Assembly (NCBI GenBank): GCA_002964805.2
Contig: PUDQ02000010.1
Span: forward strand, 434,001 to 498,000
DNA: 64,000 bases
Reading direction: 5' to 3'
DNA from: Trametes villosa
Taxonomy: Eukaryota; Basidiomycota; Agaricomycetes; Polyporales; Polyporaceae
The notes under the pieces are model-generated. The model ran no database searches. It saw nothing but the letters and a program-made list of their open reading frames with translations, and was not told where the DNA came from. Within the stretch, counting starts at the first letter, position 1, and the number at the start of each line of letters is the position of its first letter. Of this stretch, positions 1 through 11,328 are shown one piece after another. Made by a program: the position numbers and the translations under genes.

Positions 1-2980
1 ACGAATCTCATCGTCCCGCAAGAGGTCCTCGACAGTGCTCGGTCCAACCTCAGCCCTGTTAATGAGAGCAGCGAGGTGGGCGATGTTTCCGTCCCTGTCG
101 TACTCGGCCGAGGTGTAGTACAGCCTATGGTCCCGATCGACGCGGAGGCGCATCAAGAACTGCAGCACGGTAAGCCGGGCGCGCACACAGCCTGCGGAGG
201 ATATGAGGTCGACGAGATGCCGGAAGACGCGTTTTGCGTGCCAAAGGCTGCATTGCGAGAGCGCGAGCGGGGTGAAGACGAGCTGGCTGAACACCGAGAC
301 GAGGCCGATGACGGCGCCGACAGACTTCGGAGTGAATGGCGGGGGCTCTGCTATTACAACGGGAGACGATTCGATGGGGATGGGCATGTCGTTGGTCGAT
401 CGTCGTGGTTTGGACTGGGAGCGGGAAGGGGCCCCGGATGTGAGCGAGGTCAGGATGGACATCACGGAGGGCAGCGACGTCTCCTTCTCCCGCACACCAG
501 GGTAGTCGGATGTCATGCGGGAGAGGATGGGCGAGGTCGATGCTGTGTTCGTGGGCGGTATGAGTCCGGGAGGGGAGGGGGCTTGAGACTCCACTGTCCG
601 AATGGACGCAGTGTCGTCCTCTTCGTCCTGCCTCTCGAGAGCCATGGAAAGGAGAAAGTCCAGGATCTCTTCGCACAGACCTTCCTGCTCCTCGCAATCG
701 TCAGTGGTTGGGTCCTCTGCGTGTTTCTCGACTAAGCGTAGGACGGCCTCATCCGCGAGTAGATTCCACACGACCAGAGTGCTGCTGTCCTCCAGTTCCT
801 CCGCGGAGTGGCGCTTCCAGACGTCGAAGACCAAGCTCGCGAGCGGTTTCCTGTACGCGGGGATGTCCTTCACGAACTCCCAGACGGAGTGCAGCTGCTC
901 CATGACGTGTTGACGCGTCGCCGTTCGGGAGGGTGAGAATAGGCTCGACATTGTCAGCAGGTTGTTCCACTCGTCTAGCCATGACAATGACGTGGGCGAG
1001 AGACTCTGGCGCTCGGCCATGGTGACCAACAGCTGCGTGAGGTCGCGGTCGGGGAGGTGCTCAGCAATCGACAGGATGATGGATGGCAAGACGAGGAACA
1101 ACGGCGAGCTCTTCAGGTCCTGCGCGAGAATCGTGGCGAGCGCCACGAGGAACGGCGAAGAGCCGTCGGGTCGCTGGAGCGAGATGGGAATGAGGCTTCC
1201 GTCAGGCGTCCTTCGGGCCCCAATCAACTTCCGGTCTACTGCGCGCAGGGACGGAGGGGACCTACTTCACGGCGCGGACGTACACGACGAGCTCGCGCAG
1301 GATGCGGCCGATCGCGGCGATCTCCTCGTCGTCCACGTCTTCGTTGTCGCCGCGCTCGTCGAGCGCGAGCACGACGTCCTTGAGGATCGCGGCGACCTCG
1401 AGCAGCACGTCCTCCTTCGGCGCGGCGATCACGTTCGGCGTCGTCTCGTGCTCCTGCGCGATCCACGCCTTCGTCGCGCGCGCGAGCACGCCCGCGAAGC
1501 GGACGAGGTCCCATGATGCGCTCTCGTCTGGCGCCCACGCACGCTCCACGAGCCCGTCCTCGAGGGAGAGGTGCGAGAGCACGCCGGCGGGGGAGTAGTC
1601 GACGGCGGACGCGCGCATTATGTATGCGCGTGCCAGGCGGCTTTCGAGTACTTGCCTAAGCGATATGCGCAGCGTACGGAGTGCACCTACCGAGGTCTGT
1701 ACAGACACTCGCACGCTAGCTAGCTGGGAAGCGACCGACTGGGAGCTGTCGAGTTGAGAGGGGAAGAAATGGCGCCTAAGGAGGATTTTGCAGGAGGACG
1801 CATAGGGACCAGCGACAAGTTTCGCAAGAACGTCAGAGATCTTCTGCTCAAGCGTGTTTTGGTGGGGTACACTAGGCTGGATGGAGATGCGGGGAAGGGG
1901 GTTAGAGTAGAATGCGAGCGCGCGAAACAAGAGCGGTAGAATAGACGTTAAGTAGCTGGGGGCAAGCGCGACGAGCCGTTCGCTGAGATAGACCAAGTAT
2001 GCGTCGACTATAATATCAGCGGGATGCTTTAGGAGTGATAGTTTCGGTAATGAAGTCGAAGAGTGATGTCGGCGGTGAGCCAGGGAGTTCTTAGGCGGAG
2101 AAGCAGCTTTTGATGACTGAGGCTCCAGGAAAGGAGAGCTCGGTGGCGATACCAGGTTGAGGTACTCCCCCGGGACGGCGAGGGACCGATCAACCAGACG
2201 CTCCCAGAGTTCTAGCACTCCCGCTGTGTCGTCTTCGGTGAGTCGAGAGACAAACTCGGGCCTGCGCACGAGGTTCGTAAGGAAGGTAGTGAGGGACTGG
2301 ACGCTGCGCTGACGTTCCAGCCTGTCCTCGTGCGAGATGGCATCTGTCCGCGTGAGCCCCTCGAACGCGCGCTCGATCCAACTCTCGAGCATACGCAGTA
2401 TGGGCCCTTCCATGCCCACGGCATGCGACCCTGATGCGATGAGCGCGACGAGCGCCTTGGTCCGGGCCTCCCATAGCTCCTGCGACCACGGCGCATCGAT
2501 GAAGAGCGAGAGGCAGGAGAGCCTATCCGCGGTGGTGATGATGGAAGAGCCGCTTCCCTCCAAGTAGGCAGTGAGGATGTCGTACCCGGCGGCCTGCAAA
2601 GGCGTCGGGGAATCGCCGGAGCACAGGGACGCGAGGACGGGTTGAAGCGCGGCTAGTCGGGGAGGCGGGGAATGTGCATCGAGGGCGCCGAGGGCCGTTG
2701 CCAACGATTTGGCGTAACTGAGCGAGGGTACTGCGGGCGGGGTGAGTGCCTCAATTAGAGCCTCCCACTGGAGAGGGGCAGAGATAGTGGGCGGGGCGGG
2801 AGTCGAGGCGTTCTCCGCCTTGCGTCGCCAGCCGAACGGGAAAGCACTCGTGTTCGCCCTCTGTCTCGTCGGCCTGTATGCATCGTCGCTCTGTGGAGGC
2901 ATCCAGTACTTCGAGCGGTTGTCGGTTAGTACGGCGCGTAAAGTCCGCGGCAGAAGGGCCCGCGACCGTACGGAAGGCAC
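1..2980 (-). CDS. Tuberin (TSC2)-like protein, 5' part, cut by window edge
   Basis: The first exon encodes about 570 aa from position 2980 down to about 1266. A short intron (about 1240-1265, exact join unresolved) follows. A second exon then stays open to position 1. The exon-2 frame reads through helical repeat sequence and contains ARLTVLQFLMRLRVDRDHRL, which resembles the [20 protein letters not shown]-type segment of tuberin; exon 1 fits the tuberin N-terminal (DUF3384-like) alpha-helical region. Tuberin is the GAP subunit of the TSC complex that restrains Rheb and TORC1 at the lysosome/vacuole; that role is family knowledge. The RapGAP catalytic domain would lie beyond the left edge. 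The start may be Met at 2980 or the later Met at about 2902 (MPPQSDDAYRPTRQRAN), which suits the conserved part better. A different HEAT-like protein is possible. Confidence 0.62.
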
Positions 2981-3732
2981 TCACCACGAGTTGACTGCAG
3001 GTTCCTGTTTCCTTGGAGCTACCAGGACGCGTCTCCGGATTTTGCTAGAGCCTCAGATGTTCTCGTCAGATTCGTGTGCGGGCTGTAGGGATGGGGAACG
3101 GAGGGACATGCGAGGACGGTCGTGCGGGATGGCTGAGGCCGCAGGGCAAGACAGTCAGGCGCCCGTTCCCCCCTGCAGATCGACTTACGTACCGCGCCCA
3201 CACGCCGGCCATTGCCGGATACCCCTGAACCTGGATCCTTCGTATCAAGCGTCGCTTTCGTAGGTTCCCTCATCCTGAATATTCTTTCTTCTCCGTCGCT
3301 AAAATCGTTGAGCACCCTTCTGGTTCAAAGGAAACGGATATGGCTCAGACATCCGTCAAGATGTTACTCCACAAACCACGTCTTGAGCTTACGTTCCCCG
3401 CTCACTCGGTGGAGAACTTGGCGACGCGAACGGGGTCGCTCTGAGACTCAGTCCTGGCCAGCTGAGAGCTCGTATCGCGCCACACTGCCAGATAATGCAG
3501 GAGAATACTTACCATTGGCAAGAATATACGGAACGGTCTTTCAATCATTGGACAAGGACGCGCCCGAGCAGCAGGCCCCTAGGAAATGCGCCGTGTACTG
3601 GTGCATCGATCTCCGGACCCCCACCGACCACAGCGGTCGCGGTTCATTGTATATCACATCTCCTCGAGGGAGACGATCAACTTCCCGAAATCTAAGACGC
3701 AGAGTTCAACATAACAGTGAGTTGACTGTCCG
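2981..3732. other. Intergenic, no gene recognised
   Basis: Several overlapping ORFs of 60-175 aa occur on both strands, but none shows a family signature or a convincing intron/exon pattern. The stretch should contain the promoter of the tuberin-like gene and the 3' end region of the small gene at 3733-4316, both transcribed leftward. Confidence 0.4.
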
Positions 3733-4316
3733 TTATTGACAGGTACGGTGGTGCTGACCTTCGACCGCCTTCTTCGCAATAGCCATGCCTTTCACTTGTC
3801 CTTTCTCGCGCTCTCGGTCGTTCTCCATCATGGCCTTGTGCTTCTTCTCCGACAACAGCTGCACGACGTGCTTGTTTATCTCCAGGAGTGTTGTGTCAAG
3901 CCCAGGAGACTTACCAGCACTTTCTGTTGCTCTTGCTGCAATTGCAGCCACAACTTGCGTATCTGATCGTCCACTTGCGCATAGTCGATCACAAACGTCT
4001 CGTATGCGGAGTTCCTGGATGAAAGTGAGATACGCCGTCCATTCTTACAACAGGTACCCACAAGTCTGCGATTGCCGTGTTATACTCCTCAAGTCTTCCG
4101 GCGATCTGGATGCCTATGGTGAGTGGACTATATGCGTTGAATTAGATGTTCCAAATGCTGACGCATCTGTCTAAGTCCAGCTTTGCGCTTTGCAAGAACT
4201 TGGACTCTTTCTCTTTCCGTTTCTTCTCCCAGGATGCTATGCCCACGAATTAGCGATAGGCAGCCCAAATGCTGCGTATATGCGCTCACATTTCATCTGA
4301 GCCGCTACCGCTGCCA
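3733..4316 (-). CDS. Small spliced coiled-coil protein, unknown function
   Basis: A plausible gene starts at ATG 4316 with a 28-nt first exon (MAAVAAQMK). Its GTGAGC..ATAG intron ends at 4237, and the next exon reads SSWEKKRKEKESKFLQSAKL in frame. Later exons give AGRLEEYNTAIADL, then YAQVDDQIRKLWLQLQQEQQ, then HVVQLLSEKKHKAMMENDRE, ending at TAA 3733-3735. Introns begin GTACCT and GTAAGT. The product is small, highly charged and predicted helical or coiled coil throughout. No domain was recognised; a kinetochore, meiotic or structural adaptor would be conceivable but is not supported. Exon joins in the middle are uncertain, and a second frame (AAIAARATESAGKSPGLD) is also open across the third exon. 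Confidence 0.4.
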
Positions 4317-4588
4317 TAATTCTATGCAGTTTCGGTGAGCTCGTAGCCCTATGCCAGCCACACGAGTCTAATTACCCCGCATCGTCGCTAGCGACTGACT
4401 GAGGAGAGGCCTAGGGAAGCAGGATGAGATCCTCGCGCTAAACACTCTCATCCAATGGTACCTTATCTGCTCGGCTTGCGGGCATGTTGAGGTGGAAAAA
4501 GGTAGTGCTTTGATTGTTTAATCGGAGTGGTAGGTGGGAGAGAGTGGGGGAAGTCAAGAGGCTCGCGCGAGCACAGTCCCTTCACCGG

Positions 4589-4645
4589 ACGCGTCTGCAT
4601 CTGGCAGTGCATGGACGCGTCCTCACGCGACGCGTACGGACGCGA
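4589..4645. promoter_or_regulatory. Cluster of ACGCGT (MCB-like) boxes
   Basis: Three ACGCGT hexamers (4589-4594, 4615-4620, 4630-4635) and two ACGCGA variants (4625-4630, 4640-4645) lie within 57 bp, about 270 bp upstream of the minus-strand gene starting at 4316. ACGCGT is the core site of MBF (Mbp1-Swi6 family) in ascomycete yeasts, used for G1/S transcription. Use by this gene is inference. Confidence 0.4.
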
Positions 4646-5578
4646 CTGACGTGCGGGCGCTCCGTATAAGTCGCAGATCTTCTGTGTCGATTTCGATCGT
4701 CGGTCCTCCCAAAACGGTATGTTGGAACGCGAAGCGAAAACCGTGACGGAGTGAGGGCTTGCGCGTAAGAGGTGGTGCGACTCCCCCTCCCATAAAGTAC
4801 GTTCACCGCAGTGATTTGCAGAAGAGACAAGGCGTAGTCTCATACCAAGACCGTTCACGTGTCAGCGTGGACGGTCTTGTCTCAAAGTCCGGGAAAGTGA
4901 AAGGGTCTGGGGGGTGGCCGGTGATTAGAACAGATTACAATCCTGGACTATCTGGGATTCAAACTGATTCTAAGCAGCGATAAGAGGATGTGTTTATCTT
5001 TTGATGCGAAGCGCTCAGCACTCACTGGCCGCCGCCGCCGCCGCGTCTATCCCTGGGCCTCAGGCCTCCGTGACCCGGGTCGCGAGCACATTCACGTAGC
5101 GTAGAACGTTGTGCCATTCTGTTGAACGGCCTTGTGCAAGCGGTCGGTGGGGCGGAGCAAGAGTGCGAGCAGGCAGTACTCCGATATGACCTAAGGCTTT
5201 TCGTTGACCTAGCGCCCAGCCTATATCGACTTTTCACCGCACTCGAAAGTTTGAAGCTTGAAGCTTGAAGCCCTATGTGTTCGGATGTCGAGTCGAGGGC
5301 GCTGTACATGTCACACGTATAACCACTACTACCGGTACCGAGTACTGACAAGGCAGGGCTCAGTTGCACTGTAGTGACCGCCGCCAGGCGCCTGGTGCAT
5401 TAGGGTGCGTTAGGATCTCAAGCCTTCGGTTTGAAGCCTATTGGGTCTCACAAGTGCTCATTCAACCGGCCGTTACGAAGTCCTACTAACAGTTATGATG
5501 GCGATTTCTAATCGGGCTTATCTGGCGATCTAATGATCGGCCACCCCAGAGACCCTTATCAAAAGCCGGACTTTGATC
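4646..5578. other. Intergenic, no gene recognised
   Basis: No coding pattern was recognised. Short repeats such as tandem TTGAAGC near 5250-5270 are present. Nothing else is supported. Confidence 0.35.
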
Positions 5579-5604
5579 CAAACCCCTCACACGTGAGGGG
5601 TTTG
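5579..5604. repeat. Perfect inverted repeat (12-bp arms, 2-nt spacer)
   Basis: CAAACCCCTCAC at 5579-5590 and GTGAGGGGTTTG at 5593-5604 are exact reverse complements. It sits next to the larger nested foldback at 5621-5863. Confidence 0.8.
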
Positions 5605-5620
5605 TGTCGAACCTAAGACA

Positions 5621-5863
5621 CACGACGGGCAATGGCCCATATTAGGGCCCGGAATAGGCTGGGAATATGTCCTGAACTGTTCTCCTATTCCGGAGCGGAA
5701 CCCAGACAATAGAAAACAAAGCGCCACTCTAACACGGTTTGTTACTCAGTAAGTAAATCTACTTACTGAGATTCCGGACCTGAACCAGTCTGGTGATAGG
5801 AGAACAGTTCAGGCGCTGTCCCGAGCCTTTTTGGGAGCGGAATATGGGCCAATGCCCGTCGTG
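5621..5863. repeat. Nested foldback / MITE-like inverted repeat
   Basis: Three nested pairs of arms share one centre. The outer pair is 5621-5643 with 5841-5863 (22 of 23 bp complementary). The middle pair is 5671-5688 with 5796-5813 (18 bp exact). The inner pair, CTCAGTAAGTA, is 5745-5755 with 5760-5770. The sequence between arms is unpaired and differs in length. This suggests a small non-autonomous foldback element that has diverged; no target-site duplication was recognised. Confidence 0.65.
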
Positions 5864-6042
5864 ACAAGGCGTATGAATGGGCGACTGTCCGCGGGGTCTG
5901 GATGGTAATGCTTGGCGGGCACGAATTTGCGCCGTGTTTACCTTCACAAGGAGTGTCAAGGTTTCTGAACCATGCTATTGGACAAGGTAATCACCTGGGA
6001 AATTCGGTGTATACGCAACCGAGACCCCACCAGCAAAACGTA

Positions 6043-6113
6043 TGCATTAAGGGGGAATCGAACCCCCGGCGGGTCGATGGCAACGACCCAGGTTACCACT
6101 ACCCCATTAATGC
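6043..6113 (-). tRNA. tRNA-Gly (anticodon GCC)
   Basis: Read on the minus strand this 71-nt sequence folds as a cloverleaf. The acceptor stem is GCATTAA paired with TTAATGC, with discriminator A. The D stem is GGGT/ACCT. The anticodon stem GGTCG/CGACC carries the loop TTGCCAT (anticodon GCC). The T arm is GGGGG-TTCGATT-CCCCC. The A and B box sequences of an internal Pol III promoter are therefore present. No intron and no encoded CCA, as expected for a nuclear tRNA gene. Confidence 0.93.
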
Positions 6114-6461
6114 CTTGGGAACAAGGAGACCCCACCGGCACTCGTTGGCGCTGGGTCACCGAACTTCTGTGACCGGCGCTTCCCGCGCGCAGGGAGTCAC
6201 ATCCGCGCGGTGACCAGGTTGGAGGTCCAAACATGCTGGGTGACCGGTGAAGTCCAACCACACTCCTCATAGGCAGCGACGCCGCGCGGTCGTTCCTCTA
6301 CCCCCGCTTCTACCATCCTCCCCATGCCACTACTCTAGAGCACACTAGTATCATTTTACGGGCTTTATAATCGCTATTCTGGCATAATTTTTCGGCAGGC
6401 CGCCGAGACCTCCTATCCGCGCCGGCCTGTATTCAAGCCCATACTCGACAGCAACCTAGCT
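6114..6461. other. Spacer between tRNA and Crypton gene
   Basis: No gene seen. A TTTATAATC stretch near 6364 could belong to a promoter of the downstream gene. The left border of the Crypton element must lie in or before this stretch but is not recognisable, because Cryptons lack terminal repeats. Confidence 0.3.
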
Positions 6462-9400
6462 ATGGCGAGCCCTAACGACGTTTTCGATGCCGTTATCGAC
6501 CCAGTCCTGCTCGGCCTTGCCGTACCCTCAGCCTCTGAGCCGGTCCCGGCCTTGTTGTCTCTTCAGCACCCCTTGCCTAGTCCGAATAATCTCGAACCTC
6601 CCAACCTACACATTCCGCCCGCTACTAGCCCGATCCCGTTGGCGTCCTCCCTGGCGATAACTTCCAAGGACTCGGAAGCGCCCACCGTACCACTGGCAGA
6701 CTCGCTGCGCGGCGACGACTTGGGCATCCCACCCGCTACTGACGAAGACGGTCATCTCATATCTCGTGAAGAATATCAAGCACATCTGTCAGTTCTTCTT
6801 TCCCTTGCAACTGACAGCGCTGACAGCCTGCATTGCTAGACAAATCTTCAAGAGGAAGGACCGCCTTCGCAGCGCATGCCAATTCCATGGACTGTCTTCT
6901 CCGAAGTCGGCCAATCTCGAGTCACTTCGCTTGCGGCTGCTTAACCACTGGTAGGTAGTCTGATCCGCATGTGCACAACCGTTTACATGACATATTCCTA
7001 GGTATCCGGCGCCCACAGGCGGCTCACCCACACCCGCCGTCTCTCAGCCTCGGGGAGGGCATCCCCGGTCGTCCGACATGGCATCAGAAGGGCGGGATGC
7101 CGGTGGGCCTACCCCAACCTCACTGAGCTTCGACGACGAGGATGCGCTTGTTGCGCAGTTTGACGTTGCAGGCGCCGGGGCAGCACTCCTCGGGTATGAC
7201 AACAACGGGCTCGACGAGGACGAAGATGAGGATGGTCCTGAGCCAGACTCCGATGGTTCATATTCTGAGCTCGCACTAATGAACGTGTCCGGTGGCTGAC
7301 CTGTTCTTTCAGAGGCATTCCGTCGGTTCCAGACGAAGACACGAGTTGATGCCGCAAAGCGATTCGAGGATACTCGGCGCGCAGGCGGCAAAAAGACGCA
7401 GCAGGCCAACATCAAGGCATGGACGGTATGCACGCCTGTTGGCATATCGGTGTCATACTGACCATGAACAGATATTTATAGATGAAGCGCGAGCAAAGGG
7501 CCACGTTCGCGATGACATCGTCGACGAGCATGCGCTACTTCTGTATGTCAACTACATGGCAGATCGGTGCAAGCGCGATTGCAAAGGGGATATCATTCCG
7601 GGCACGCGCGTTGGCGCGGTACGTAGCTTAATGCGCTTGATACGTGCATCATCATATACTGACGTCTACGACAGTCTCAAATCAAGAAGGAATTCTTCGG
7701 GGCTCTTCGCATCCGCAAAGTCCAGGATGCACGCGATCCTGCCCTGGCAAACACGCGGCCTGCGACCACCGTCCGTGTGTACGATCTCGTCAAGGCGCGC
7801 ATGAACGAGGCCCTGCGAAATGCTCGTCTGTGGGTGCCGTAGTGTATCACATACTGCACGCACACACTAACGTCTACATGCAGAGGACTCATTCCCGCCG
7901 AGGATGCACCCGACATCGTCGCCAATACCTTCCTTGAGAAGGTCTCGGATGAGCAACTCAACAACATCCGCACGGGTTTCCTGCAGCACAGGGAGAGTAA
8001 GTCACGCATGCACTCGTAGTTCGGTGTGCGCTGGCTGACGTCCTGATCAATCACGCAGTCCAGAGTGCTGTCAAGGGCTACCTGGCTTGGACGCTCTGTA
8101 CTGCCAGCGGCAAGCGGGGCGACGACATCCGTGCAATCAGACTATGCGAGCTCCAGCCACATACGCTATCACACCCCAACAAGGTCACGCAGATCCCGGC
8201 GATTGTTGCAGTACAGTCCGAGGACAAGACGAGCAACCGTGGTATGCAGACGGTAAGCTTCACTAGTATGATAGCTACTTCTGTTCTTACATAGTCGCCA
8301 GGCTGTGAATCCACGGTACACATGCTGGATTGCACACCAAGACCCGCGTCAGTGCCCTTTCGGCGCTCTCGCGTTCTTTCTTCATTACTTGTTCGATCAA
8401 TACCGACTCGAGGATAAGCTGGATATCCAGTGGAACTTCAACTCGAGTTGGCGCCAGGTGAGCCTCTACATTTGAGCGCAGCGTAGGCTCTGACATTCCC
8501 TTATTAGGTACACTTGCTTTTTGGCTCGTCACCTAATGCCGCATATAACGAGCACAGTCTCTACAACCTCTATTGCCAAGCATTCAAGAAGGCGAATTTC
8601 GAGTCCGGCATCAAGGCCCATCTTCCGCGACACATCCTGGGCTACCAGCAGGAGCGGCTCGGGTACGCTCTGTTCCCCAGATGTTGACCGATGTCATATA
8701 CTCAATGTATTACTAGCGTGGAGAGCTCAGAAACCGTGCGGCTCGGCTGGGCGCACAGTACTTACTTCGATGTCTATGCACCGGCGCTGCCTAAGAAGGT
8801 ATGCGTCATATATTCTCAGCGCACTTTGTGCTTACGCCTATGTCTGCAGGCGATCTTGGGGTGTCACGGGTATATGGAGCATGAGGATTACGCACCAACA
8901 CGCTGTCAGATTCCCGTACCTCCCACCTTCCTCGCACGCATGTGCCCAATGGCGGAGGGTATCATCACGTCCGTCAGTGGTTCGTGTCGTGTCTAGTGTC
9001 CCGTATAAAGCTGCATAACTAATCGGTCATCTTCTAATGCAGGTGGTGCCCAACTTCGCGGGACAACCAATTTCTGGAAGACCGTGGTTATGCTGCGCCC
9101 GCATCTTTTCCTCGTAAGTAGGTTCCCTTGCGCACTGTGATACTCGGACACTCATGCCAAGGTTAGTGCGCAGCAGCTACATACCAGGTCCTACCAGACT
9201 CGCCCATATTCCGTCTTCCAGCACTCGCACACGACGACGTGAAGTTGTGGATGAGTACGGAGTTTCCTGCCCAGCTTACCGCACTCGAGGCGAGCAAGGG
9301 GGACCCAATCAGCTTGGAACGGCTGCAGAATACGCTCCTACGCCAGTCTTTGCAGCAGATGGTGGTCACGTTACAGCAGCAGTCGCGCGAAGTCGCGCAG

Positions 9401-10653
9401 CTGCGTACTATAGTGAACCGCCGCACAGCGGTACTCTCCCCACCCAAGACACGGGTGTCTATCGAAGGAGCCCGGCATATGGCGGAGCATTCTCATGCTG
9501 CTGCGCTCGACTTCGGTATGTCTACGCTCAAGTCATATTTATTTGTCTGCTCATTTACTCGCTGCAGGTGCCTGCGGTGTTATGCCAACTGACACCGGTA
9601 CGACGCGCTGCGATGGGCTTGATCCACCTTTCGAGCTGGAGGATATGCAGACCCAGGTCGAGCGCATGCCGTCTGAGTTCATGGACGAGTTCTTCGTTGA
9701 CACGGAGACCCGCGCGCGCCAAGATACGGGTACCTACCAGATTGGAGACGATTCATTCCGGGCATTCGTGGCGCTGTCGCCGTCATCGCCTGTCATGGCA
9801 CGGCCTCGAACAGAGGTCGACCTGGTGCTCCCTCCTGCAGCGGCATTCACCACACCAGGTATGTGCTCGTTCATCTGACCGCCCCTTTACTATTTAACTC
9901 ATTTCCTTCAGGCCATCCTCCGCGCATGCCTGATTTCGGGACCGGCTCCGTAACGTGGGATCAAGTCTTTCGGCATGTCACCAAGGCGGGCACCGCATAC
10001 CTCTGGAAGGCCTGGAAGCCCTCGCGGTCGCTCGACCGGTCATCTCTGCAAGAGCTTTGGCAGTGTTACAATACAGGCGAGATCGTACGGGATGCCGCCA
10101 ATAATCCTACAGCGATGAAACCCCCACTTCGGCTCGTGGAACAACGGTTTCTATCCAGCTGGCGACAGGGCACAACGGTACGTCTAATTCCATCTGTTCA
10201 CTACGCGCCCAGTCTCACGTCAGATTACAGGCACGTAAATCCTGGGAACGCTTCCGCGAAATCCCGGAATGGATTGATCACACGGTCCAATCTGAACGCA
10301 TCACACCTGAGGACGCCATCGCACGACTTGAGGAGATGCGCGCGGGTAAGGATGGTAGCACTGCTAAACTCGGTGTGAGTGGCCTCGCCAACAAGCTGGC
10401 TGAGCAGCGCAAAACCGCCGCCGCCGCCGCCGGATCCAACATGACAGTGCCGCCGCCATCATTACCAACATCATCTCCGACGAGCTGCCCATCTACACCG
10501 CCCGTCCTTGATCCGTCTTCCAGTCTCACCGCCTTCAGCTCTCCAGCCAGCATCTCATCGGCTCTGCCAGCAGTGGCCTCCACCGGAGGGAAGCGGAAGC
10601 GGGCGCCCGCCTTTGGGGCACGGAGCAAAAAGCGCAAGGCTGGCACACCGTAG
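6462..10653 (+). CDS. Crypton tyrosine recombinase (SAP-like, YR, GCR1_C-like domains)
   Basis: About 13 short introns separate exons whose frames join smoothly, e.g. 6788-6839 and 6951-7001. In order the protein shows a Pro-rich N terminus, a SAP-like helix pair (RSACQFHGLSSPKSANLES), an acidic linker, and then a tyrosine-recombinase/Ndc10-like core. Candidate catalytic residues are the Arg in ASGKRGDDIRAIRL, the H-x-x-R in HLPRHILGYQQERLG and the Tyr in LGWAHSTYFDVYAPALPKK. The motif CPFGALAFFLHYLFDQYRL is typical of the Ndc10/Crypton core. A coiled coil (LLRQSLQQMVVTLQQQSREV) follows, then a C-terminal GCR1_C-type DNA-binding domain (TWDQVFRHVTKAGTAYLWKA) and a basic tail. Cryptons cut and rejoin DNA through the active-site tyrosine and are the known source of this domain pairing in fungi. 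No stop or frameshift is needed to read it, so it may be functional. One intron around 7290 is not resolved. Confidence 0.78.
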
Positions 10654-10920
10654 TTACCATGTTTAGATACTGTCTGTGTATTCCGAAACGGTCCGAAATG
10701 ATCTATGTTGGAGCTTGCAATACTGGCGTGAGGGCCAACCTCGGATGTGCCATCGGGTGTGCCAGGGTCTGGAGCCTGAACTTCTAAGTATCGGATATGC
10801 CCAATGTATACTTCCGACAATTGTCTTATACACATATAAGCAGGCTCAAGACACCCTTCATGAGCACACACCCCATTACGATCACACCTCTAGCTAGCCA
10901 GCATATCCTACACCTACACG
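10654..10920. other. Spacer downstream of Crypton gene
   Basis: No coding signal. It probably holds the 3' untranslated region of the recombinase gene and the promoter of the small gene starting at 10921. Confidence 0.3.
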
Positions 10921-11328
10921 ATGACGCATCTCAACACGGCGTACCCTCGGCGGCTTCGAATTGCACTATGGGCTGAGGTACGCAATAAACTGTACCCGCA
11001 CATTATTGGTGGCTAACAGCAGTGGCAGGACAACTCGCCGCCAACCATTTGCAATCTTCGCATTCGGACCGACCAGCGCAACCTCCTTCTGCAGCGGTAC
11101 AGACAGCTGTGCACCCTCTGTACCGCGGGCAACATCATACCCCCGGAGGCAGTTATGCTCGAGTCCTGGGATGCCGGCGCAGGCGACTGGACATTGGTCC
11201 GCCTCAACGAGCCCATACCACTCAGTACCGACATGGAGCGGCTCGTTATCCGGGTGGTCAGCGTTTATAACAGTGTTGAACTCGGCCGCGAGATAATGGC
11301 CATGCAGGAGCACCACCCGCTGACATAG
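10921..11328 (+). CDS. Small two-exon hypothetical protein next to the Crypton
   Basis: ATG at 10921 opens a 57-nt exon (MTHLNTAYPRRLRIALWAE). A GTACGC donor at 10978 and AG at 11021-11022 (or 11018-11019) bound a 42- to 45-nt intron containing an in-frame stop. The second exon starts at WQDNSPPTICNLRIRTDQRN and ends at TAG 11326-11328, giving about 120 aa. The composition is protein-like (TLVRLNEPIPLSTDMERLVI). No family was recognised. It follows the recombinase in the same orientation with a 267-bp gap, so it may be an accessory Crypton gene or an unrelated host gene. Confidence 0.5.

Noticed and set aside
76..735. Plus-strand 219-codon ORF at the left edge
   Set aside because: It is antisense to the tuberin-like exon, whose minus-strand frame is continuous and matches the family.
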